Position numbers and translations under genes: made by a program. A stretch of 10,634 bases of DNA from Sphingobacteriaceae bacterium UBA2059 (GTDB lineage: Bacteria; Bacteroidota; Bacteroidia; Sphingobacteriales; Sphingobacteriaceae): assembly GCA_002332615.1 (NCBI GenBank), contig DDAL01000008.1, positions 526,858 to 537,491 on the forward strand, read 5' to 3'. The notes under the pieces are model-generated. The model did not search any database and was not told the origin of the DNA. It saw only the letters and a list, made by a program, of their open reading frames with translations. This document shows positions 6,103 through 10,634 of the stretch, one piece after another (position 1 is the stretch's first letter; every line of letters starts with the position of its first letter).

Positions 6103-6666
6103 CTAAACGGTCATGATATCTTTTTCTTTCAAATCCATCAGTTTATCTACCTGGGCAATAAAACTGTCGGTAAGTTTTTGAACTTCGGCTTCGCCGGTCT
6201 TTATTTCATCTTCAGATACACCCTCGCTTTTTAAGCGCTGAATTTTACCATTTACATCCTTGCGAATGTTTCTAACAGTAATCCGGCCTCTCTCAGCTTC
6301 TTCGCGCGCTTTTTTAACCAGGTCACGCCTGCGTTCCTCGGTAAGAGGGGGTACATTCATGCGTATAACCGATCCGTCATTCTGAGGGTTAAGGCCTACG
6401 TTGGCATCAATAATTGCTTTTTCAATTTTACTCAGCAAAGGCTTTTCCCAAGGTTGTACCACCAAGGTGCGGGCGTCGGGAGTGTTGATACTGCTCACCT
6501 GGCTCAGCGGTGTAAGAGAACCATAATATTCTACCATTACCGAGTCAAGCATAGAAGGCATTGCTTTTCCTGCTCTTATTTTTATCAGTTCGGCATCTGT
6601 ATGGGCAATAGCTTTTTCCATGGCTGCTTTAGCCTCAGTAATATTCGTCTTAATCAGCTCGTTCAT
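6103..6666 (-). CDS. frr: ribosome recycling factor
   Basis: RRF works with EF-G and IF3 to split the post-termination ribosome in the cytoplasm. The 187-aa length is standard. Domain I (the three-helix bundle) is formed by residues 1-30 and about 105-187, with domain II in between (YYGSLTPLSQVSSI to NPQNDGSVIRMNVPPLTEE). Conserved family residues are visible: RAGKA at 31-35, NVPPLTEERR at 104-113, and the arginine-rich RNIRKDVN at 132-139. The ATG at 6664-6666 fits the usual start (MNELIK). It follows pyrH by 35 bases on the same strand, the common pyrH-frr pair, and the operon terminator lies just after it. Nothing is unusual in the protein. Confidence 0.97.
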   Translation of the reverse strand: MNELIKTNITEAKAAMEKAIAHTDAELIKIRAGKAMPSMLDSVMVEYYGSLTPLSQVSSINTPDARTLVVQPWEKPLLSKIEKAIIDANVGLNPQNDGSVIRMNVPPLTEERRRDLVKKAREEAERGRITVRNIRKDVNGKIQRLKSEGVSEDEIKTGEAEVQKLTDSFIAQVDKLMDLKEKDIMTV

Positions 6667-6701
6667 ATCTATAGCGTTTATAGCGATTTAAAAATACGTA
6701 T

Positions 6702-7409
6702 TTATCCTCTCACCAAAGTACCAATAGGTTCGCCCTTTGTAATTCTCATAAAGTTGCCGCTTTTATTCATATCAAAAACGATGATTGGAAGTTTATTTTC
6801 CTGGCAAAGGGTAAAAGCGGTCATATCCATAACATTCAGTCCTTTACTATACACTTCGGCAAAGCTTATTTCGTCGTACCTCACCGCATCCGAATTCTTT
6901 AAGGGGTCTGAAGTGTAAATGCCATCTACCCGGGTACCTTTCATCACCACATCGGCTTCAACCTCAATGGCTCGCAGTGAGGCACAGGTATCGGTAGTAA
7001 AATAAGGATTTCCTGTTCCTGCTCCAAATATTACAATACGTCCTTTTTCCAGGTGGCGCATTGCTCTGCGGCGTATAAAGGGCTCACATATCTGCTCCAT
7101 TTTTATGGCACTCATCAGACGGGTTTTTACGCCCAGTTTTTCCAGTGCATCCTGCAGGGCCATGCTGTTTATTACCGTAGCAAGCATACCCATATAATCT
7201 GCCTGCACACGATCCATACCCGCCTTTTCTGCACTAAGGCCCCTGAAAATATTGCCGCCGCCAATCACTATAGCTATTTGTATCCCCTGTTCAAATACAG
7301 CTTTAATATCTTGTGCATATTGCTGCACCCGGTCGCTGTCAATGCCATATTGCTTTTCGCCCATCAGAGCTTCGCCACTTAGTTTAAGGAGGATACGTTT
7401 ATATTTCAT
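6702..7409 (-). CDS. pyrH: UMP kinase
   Basis: This enzyme phosphorylates UMP to UDP with ATP in pyrimidine nucleotide synthesis. It belongs to the amino-acid-kinase fold family. The 235-aa product starts at the ATG 7407-7409, giving MKYKRILLKLSGEALMG, the expected N-terminus; the frame stays open upstream to 7505 but that part is not conserved in type. Motifs: KLSGEA at 9-14, IGGGNIFRG at 49-57, DYMGMLATVINSMALQDAL at 71-89 (UMP and oligomer interface region), GAGTGNPYFTTD at 129-140, and VDGIYTSDP at 161-169. There is no Shine-Dalgarno sequence, as is usual in Bacteroidetes. A terminator separates it from tsf, so pyrH-frr must have its own start or live on read-through; I found no perfect promoter box. 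Confidence 0.97.
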   Translation of the reverse strand: MKYKRILLKLSGEALMGEKQYGIDSDRVQQYAQDIKAVFEQGIQIAIVIGGGNIFRGLSAEKAGMDRVQADYMGMLATVINSMALQDALEKLGVKTRLMSAIKMEQICEPFIRRRAMRHLEKGRIVIFGAGTGNPYFTTDTCASLRAIEVEADVVMKGTRVDGIYTSDPLKNSDAVRYDEISFAEVYSKGLNVMDMTAFTLCQENKLPIIVFDMNKSGNFMRITKGEPIGTLVRG

Positions 7410-7602
7410 GAGGATCAATAAGAAGTTTTGCGAAGTTATTAAAATAAGCACAAAGCATGAAGCAAAAGAAAACGATTTATGCCATTTGGATAAAAGCGGC
7501 CGCAAACCGCCAGAAAGGAGTGGAGCAAAAGCCTGCTTAATGTATATTGCGTGCCCGGCAAATGCAGGTGTTTCAACACAAGGCGGAAAGCCCTGCGGGA
7601 AT

Positions 7603-7637
7603 AAAAAAAGCGTTCATGAAAAATCACGAACGCTTTT
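7603..7637 (-). terminator. intrinsic terminator after tsf
   Basis: A stem of about 14 bp (7606-7619 with 7624-7637) closes a 4-base loop. At one position the plus strand has A opposite C, while the minus-strand RNA has a G-U pair, so the hairpin is complete only in the tsf direction. TTTTTTTATT follows on the minus strand. It begins 20 bases after the tsf stop and splits the cluster into rplM-rpsI-rpsB-tsf and pyrH-frr. Confidence 0.9.
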
Positions 7638-7656
7638 ATATAGAAAAAATGAAAGT

Positions 7657-8496
7657 TTAAGCTCCCAGTTGCACGCGTTTAAACGCGGTAACAGTAAGGC
7701 CGTTTGAAACACCGTTTAAAAACTGAGCGATGGTTTTAGAAGAGTCCTTAACAAACTCCTGATTAAGCAAGGTAGAATCCTTATAAAACTTATTCAGCTT
7801 ACCCTGAGCAATTTTTTCAACCATAGCTTCAGGCTTACCTTCAGCACGTATTTGCTCTTTAGCTATTTCAAGCTCACGCTCAATTGTGTGGCTGTCAACA
7901 TCATCCTTATCAATGGCAACAGGGTTCATAGCAGCAATTTGCATAGCCACGTCTTTTCCTGCTTCTTCAGCGCCTTGGGCATCAGCGTTCAAAGCTACCA
8001 ATACACCCAGGCGATAGTTGCCGTGGATATAAGCAATAACTTTTTCGCCGCCAATCACTTCATATTTAGAAACGCCTATTTTTTCGCCAATCTTACCTGT
8101 TTGATCAAGCACAAGGTCAGACACTTTTCTGCCCTCTAGTTCAAGTTCATTAAGTTCTTCAAGGCTGGCAGGATTCATTTCAAGGGCAAGCTCAGCAATA
8201 GAGTTTGCAAAAGCAATAAAGTCAGCATTCTTGGCAACAAAGTCAGTTTCGCAGTTCACTTCAACAATAACGCCGTACTTTGCATCGGCAGTAGTTTTAG
8301 CAATTACAACACCTTCATTAGAAGCGCGGTCCTGGCGGCTGGCAGCCACTTTAGCCCCTTTTTTGCGTAAATAATCGATAGCTGCTTCAAAATCGCCGCC
8401 TGATTCCATCAGCGCTTTTTTGCAATCCATCATACCCGCGCCTGTTTGTTGACGCAATTTATTTACATCCGAAGCCGAAATTTGTACTGTTGACAT
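7657..8496 (-). CDS. tsf: translation elongation factor Ts
   Basis: EF-Ts is the guanine nucleotide exchange factor that regenerates EF-Tu-GTP during translation. The 279-aa product starts at the ATG 8494-8496 (MSTVQISASDVNKLRQQTG); the extra 20 codons upstream are leader sequence. The UBA-like N-terminal domain is at about 1-45 and contains RQQTGAGMMDCKKAL. The EF-Tu-contacting motif NCETDFVAKN is at 81-90, and the two-part core domain follows to the end. Length and order fit the family. It follows rpsB with a 101-base spacer holding an inverted repeat, and a terminator follows. A modest AAGGAA lies upstream of the start. Nothing in the protein looks unusual. Confidence 0.97.
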   Translation of the reverse strand: MSTVQISASDVNKLRQQTGAGMMDCKKALMESGGDFEAAIDYLRKKGAKVAASRQDRASNEGVVIAKTTADAKYGVIVEVNCETDFVAKNADFIAFANSIAELALEMNPASLEELNELELEGRKVSDLVLDQTGKIGEKIGVSKYEVIGGEKVIAYIHGNYRLGVLVALNADAQGAEEAGKDVAMQIAAMNPVAIDKDDVDSHTIERELEIAKEQIRAEGKPEAMVEKIAQGKLNKFYKDSTLLNQEFVKDSSKTIAQFLNGVSNGLTVTAFKRVQLGA

Positions 8497-8524
8497 TTTC
8501 TTGTTCCTTATATATTTTAATGTG

Positions 8525-8584
8525 AATGGGTTGAAAGCTATAAGTTTCAGAAACAAATCTTAAACCTACAACCTACAACCCATT
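8525..8584 (-). repeat. inverted and tandem repeat in the rpsB-tsf spacer
   Basis: AATGGGTTG (8525-8533) is the exact reverse complement of CAACCCATT (8576-8584), giving a 9-bp stem around a 42-base loop. Within the right half, CCTACAA occurs twice in tandem (8565-8571 and 8572-8578). A small GTTT/AAAC pair lies in the loop. It resembles a short dispersed palindromic intergenic element or a structured tsf leader; it has no T-run, so it is not a terminator. Confidence 0.45.
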
Positions 8585-8597
8585 AAATAAATGTTAA

Positions 8598-9467
8598 TTA
8601 TTCGCTTTTAGCGTCTTCAGTTTCAGTTGCAGGAGCTTGCTCGGCAGGAGCAGCTTCGGCAGCAGCAGTTACTTTACGTTCGCGTTTTACAGGAGCTGCT
8701 TCTTCTTTATCTTCTGTTTTATTATCAATCTTCGCTTTGGCAGCAGCAGCTTCTTTTTCCGCCTCATCTTCTTTCTCACGCTTGCGTTCTTCCAATCCTT
8801 CTTTAATAGCCTGAGTAATAATGCTGGTGATCAGGTAAATTGATTTTGTAGCATCATCATTAGCCGGAATAGGGAAGTCGATGTTTGAAGGATCTGAGTT
8901 GGTATCTACCATTGCAAAGGTAGGAATGTTAAGCTTTAAAGACTCAGTTACAGCTATATGCTCTTTCTTAACGTCTATTAAAAATAACGCAGCAGGAAGG
9001 CGGTTAAGGTCGGCAATACCGCCCAGTAAGCTTTCAAGCTTAATACGCTCGCGCTGTATCATCAGCTTTTCCTTTTTAGACAGTACATCATAAGTACCAT
9101 CTTTGGTCATGCGGTCGATGTTGCTCATCTTTTTGATAGACTTGCGCACGGTTGCAAAGTTTGTAAGCATACCACCCAGCCAGCGCTCGGTTACAAAGGG
9201 CATGTTTACAGATTTTGCCTGCTCGGCCACGATGTCTTTTGCCTGCTTTTTGGTAGCAACAAAAAGTATTTTACGTCCGCTTTTAACTATTTGTTTAATA
9301 GCAGCAGCCGCTTCTTCAACCTTGGTTAAGGTTTTATTTAAATCTATGATGTGGATGCCATTGCGTTCCATGAAAATGTACTGAGCCATTTTCGGATCCC
9401 ATTTGCGGGTAAGGTGGCCAAAGTGTACACCTGCATCCAGTAAGTCCTGATATGTTGTTCTTGCCAT
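8598..9467 (-). CDS. rpsB: 30S ribosomal protein uS2
   Basis: uS2 is a late-assembling protein of the 30S body, needed with bS1 for mRNA binding. The N-terminus MARTTYQDLLDAGVHFGH and the motifs RKWDPKM (21-27), FVTERWLGGMLTNF (91-104) and DTNSDPSNIDFPIPANDDA (188-206) are diagnostic. The core ends near residue 227. A 60-residue tail rich in Glu, Lys and Ala follows (to 289), making the protein longer than the 241-aa E. coli form; such low-complexity tails are known in this phylum. The start is supported by AAGGAGGA seven bases upstream, which is strikingly strong for Bacteroidetes. It lies 18 bases after rpsI and precedes tsf in the classic rpsB-tsf pair. Confidence 0.97.
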   Translation of the reverse strand: MARTTYQDLLDAGVHFGHLTRKWDPKMAQYIFMERNGIHIIDLNKTLTKVEEAAAAIKQIVKSGRKILFVATKKQAKDIVAEQAKSVNMPFVTERWLGGMLTNFATVRKSIKKMSNIDRMTKDGTYDVLSKKEKLMIQRERIKLESLLGGIADLNRLPAALFLIDVKKEHIAVTESLKLNIPTFAMVDTNSDPSNIDFPIPANDDATKSIYLITSIITQAIKEGLEERKREKEDEAEKEAAAAKAKIDNKTEDKEEAAPVKRERKVTAAAEAAPAEQAPATETEDAKSE

Positions 9468-9474
9468 TGTTTGA

Positions 9475-9482
9475 TCCTCCTT
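9475..9482 (-). promoter_or_regulatory. strong Shine-Dalgarno sequence for rpsB
   Basis: The minus strand reads AAGGAGGA, ending 7 bases before the rpsB ATG, which is optimal spacing. None of the other starts in this cluster (rplM, rpsI, pyrH, frr) has comparable complementarity to the 16S rRNA 3' end. Bacteroidetes largely avoid SD-led initiation, so this one stands out. Confidence 0.8.
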
Positions 9483-9485
9483 AAA

Positions 9486-9872
9486 TTAACGTTTACTAAA
9501 TTGAAATCTTTTACGAGCTTTTTTGCGTCCTGGTTTTTTACGTTCAACCATTCTGTCATCACGGGTCATAATGCCCTTAGCTCTTAAGCCAGATTTAGTT
9601 TCGGGATCAAGTTCAACAACGGCTTTTGCAATTGCCAAACGAACAGCTTCCGCTTGTCCTTTAACGCCACCGCCGGCAACATTAACACTAACGTTAAATT
9701 TGCCTTCATTTCCAGATACTTCAAAAGCCTGTGAAACGATGTATTGCAGGGGCAGGGTAGGAAAGTAGTTTTTATAATCTTTACCATTTACGGTAATGTT
9801 GCCGTCGCCCTCGGTCATGTAAATACGGGCAACTGCAGTTTTTCTTCTTCCTGAAGTGTTTGTAGTCGACAT
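9486..9872 (-). CDS. rpsI: 30S ribosomal protein uS9
   Basis: uS9 belongs to the 30S head, and its C-terminal tail reaches the P-site tRNA. The 128-aa protein shows the family's GRRKTAVARI near the N-terminus (8-17), the GGGVKGQAEAVRLAIAKA segment in the middle, and LRAKGIMTRDDRMVERKKPG before a basic tail ending in FSKR; the terminal K-R contacts tRNA in known structures. It starts 19 bases after rplM, the near-universal rplM-rpsI pair, and rpsB follows 18 bases on, so the genes are very probably on one transcript. No unusual residues are seen. Confidence 0.97.
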   Translation of the reverse strand: MSTTNTSGRRKTAVARIYMTEGDGNITVNGKDYKNYFPTLPLQYIVSQAFEVSGNEGKFNVSVNVAGGGVKGQAEAVRLAIAKAVVELDPETKSGLRAKGIMTRDDRMVERKKPGRKKARKRFQFSKR

Positions 9873-9891
9873 TTCTTTTTCTCTTTAAAAA

Positions 9892-10335
9892 TTAAAGTTT
9901 AACTTCTTTTGGGCTTTGTGCAGTGTGCGGATGCTCGGCACCGGCATACACATACAAATTGCCATAAAGGGCGCGGCCCAAACGGTTTTTAGGCAGCATA
10001 CCACGAACCGCTTTCTCGATGATGCGCTCGGGGTGTTTTGCCAGTAATTGTTTGGGAGAAACGAAACGTTGACCACCTGGGTAGCCTGTGTAACGAACAT
10101 AAGTCTTGTCGCTCAATTTGTTACCAGTCATTTTTACCTTGTCTGCATTAATAACGATTACGTTATCTCCGCAGTCTACGTGTGGGGTGAACGTAGGCTT
10201 GTGCTTTCCTCTGATCATCATTGCGATCTTAGAAGACAAGCGCCCCAAAATCTCTCCTTGTGCGTCAACAACTACCCATTCCTTGTTAACGGTTTTTTTG
10301 TTGGCAGAGACAGTTTTGTAACTTAACGTATTCAC
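9892..10335 (-). CDS. rplM: 50S ribosomal protein uL13
   Basis: uL13 is an early-assembling 50S protein bound to 23S rRNA. The 147-aa product matches the family in length and motifs: WVVVDAQGEILGRLSSKIA (20-38), GKHKPTFTPHVDCGDNVIVI, then KVKMTGNKLSDKTYVRYTGYPGG, and MLPKNRLGRALYGNLYVYAG near the C-terminus. The start at 10333-10335 (MNTLSYKT) follows a leader of about 50 bases with a Bacteroidetes promoter upstream. It is the first gene of the cluster. In other bacteria uL13 can repress its own rplM-rpsI mRNA through the leader. A small hairpin is present in this leader, but no control is shown. Confidence 0.97.
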   Translation of the reverse strand: MNTLSYKTVSANKKTVNKEWVVVDAQGEILGRLSSKIAMMIRGKHKPTFTPHVDCGDNVIVINADKVKMTGNKLSDKTYVRYTGYPGGQRFVSPKQLLAKHPERIIEKAVRGMLPKNRLGRALYGNLYVYAGAEHPHTAQSPKEVKL

Positions 10336-10373
10336 TTGCTTTGATATTAAATTATTTAATTCACTATGTACTT

Positions 10374-10388
10374 ACCCTGAAAAAGGGT
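10374..10388 (-). promoter_or_regulatory. small hairpin at the start of the rplM leader
   Basis: ACCCT (10374-10378) pairs with AGGGT (10384-10388) around a 5-base loop. It lies at or just after the transcription start predicted from the -7 box. A 5'-end hairpin may stabilise the transcript or form part of an L13 control site; the stem is short. Confidence 0.3.
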
Positions 10389-10391
10389 TTG

Positions 10392-10421
10392 CAAAGTTAG
10401 GAGTTTATTTCAAATAATCAA
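10392..10421 (-). promoter_or_regulatory. Bacteroidetes-type promoter for rplM-rpsI-rpsB-tsf
   Basis: The minus strand carries TTG (10421-10419), a 19-base spacer, and TAACTTTG (10399-10392), matching the primary-sigma consensus of the phylum (TTG, 17-23 bases, TAnnTTTG). The transcription start should fall near 10385, about 50 bases before the rplM ATG. This is the best promoter match I found in the window. Confidence 0.7.
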
Positions 10422-10445
10422 GCAGTTAGAATAAAAATGGCGATG

Positions 10446-10486
10446 AAAAAAGCCGCGGCTTTCTATACTCAAACCACAGGTTGAGT
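10446..10486 (-). terminator. tandem hairpins ending the upstream minus-strand gene
   Basis: A first hairpin pairs ACTCAAACC with GGTTGAGT (10467-10486, one bulged A). Just after it on the minus strand comes the palindrome AAAGCCGCGGCTTT (10449-10462), leading into six T's. Together they sit about 10 bases past the stop of the open frame at the right edge, and would isolate that gene from the rplM promoter. Confidence 0.55.
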
Positions 10487-10496
10487 TTAATAAGGG

Positions 10497-10634
10497 TTAA
10501 GGCTGCCCGGGGCTTGCAGGACTGCCTGATTGCCCTCCCGGAAGTCTTTGGTGATACAAGGCGGCATACACCGGCATGAGCTTGCTGCGCACATGCCTCG
10601 GTTTCATGCTATATAAAAGGCAACATGCAGGCAC
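10497..10634 (-). CDS. 3' end of an unidentified minus-strand open frame
   Basis: The frame is open from the window edge for 45 codons and stops at TAA (10497-10499). The last residues, LPGGQSGSPASPGQP, are rich in Gly, Pro and Ser, like a flexible C-terminal tail. An internal ATG at 10605-10607 would give a 36-residue product. Hairpins follow directly, as expected after a real gene. With so little sequence I cannot name a family, and chance openness remains possible. A plus-strand frame starting at 10576 is also open to the edge but has no supporting signal. Confidence 0.35.
   Translation of the reverse strand: MPACCLLYSMKPRHVRSKLMPVYAALYHQRLPGGQSGSPASPGQP

Noticed and set aside
6692..6703. 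Palindrome AAATACGTATTT at the pyrH stop, possible operator
   Set aside because: It is short, A/T-rich, and sits between two co-transcribed housekeeping genes; it is likely chance.
7410..7505. A 32-codon upstream extension of pyrH
   Set aside because: UMP kinases start close to the KLSGEA motif; MKYKRILLKLSGEA is the usual N-terminus.
7252..7707. A 151-codon plus-strand frame across the tsf-pyrH gap
   Set aside because: It is antisense to pyrH and runs through the terminator hairpin into tsf. Its composition is Cys/Ser/Arg-rich with no motif.
8497..8556. A 20-codon upstream extension of tsf
   Set aside because: EF-Ts starts with MSTVxIxASxVxxLR; the extra codons come from the structured spacer.

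Overview
The window looks like a chromosomal piece of a Bacteroidetes, most likely a Sphingobacteriaceae-type organism such as Pedobacter or Mucilaginibacter. The reasons are the Bacteroidetes-style ECF sigma factor and FecR anti-sigma fragment, Big_2-repeat and lipocalin-like lipoproteins, a Tat-exported Gfo/Idh/MocA oxidoreductase, a promoter fitting the Bacteroidetes pattern (TTG, 19 bases, TAnnTTTG), and the order rplM-rpsI-rpsB-tsf-pyrH-frr. The genus is an inference.

Layout. Positions 1-711 (+) hold the C-terminal part of an MFS transporter cut by the left edge. It converges on a complete Tat-signal Gfo/Idh/MocA oxidoreductase (819-2207, -), with a strong hairpin between them. From about 2416 to 5803 (-) lies an accessory, partly decayed block. 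In transcription order it holds an ECF sigma factor (5225-5803), a lipoprotein with four Big_2 Ig-like domains (3929-4978), the C-terminal module of that lipoprotein in another frame (3549-3926), a small lipocalin-like lipoprotein (3019-3534), a FecR-type anti-sigma gene that stops after its N-terminal domain (2576-2848), and an unrecognised out-of-frame remnant (2416-2601).

From about 6050 to 10421 (-) lies the core translation cluster. A promoter at 10392-10421 drives rplM and rpsI, and then rpsB and tsf follow closely. A terminator sits at 7603-7637, then come pyrH and frr, and a second strong terminator closes the cluster at about 6050-6081. The right edge carries the 3' end of one more minus-strand open frame, followed by hairpins that could insulate it from rplM.

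How the parts relate. The right 4.4 kb is housekeeping: two ribosomal protein pairs, elongation factor Ts, UMP kinase and ribosome recycling factor. The most informative oddity is in the accessory block. The fourth Big_2 repeat is interrupted at a run of six A's. Adding one base restores an 18-residue segment that aligns without gaps to the end of the third repeat, and joins the 349-aa lipoprotein to the downstream 125-aa ORF as one protein of about 476 aa. The neighbouring fecR is truncated. The locus therefore looks like a sigma/anti-sigma-linked surface-lipoprotein island undergoing decay or length variation. I see no CRISPR array, tRNA, rRNA, transposase or phage genes.
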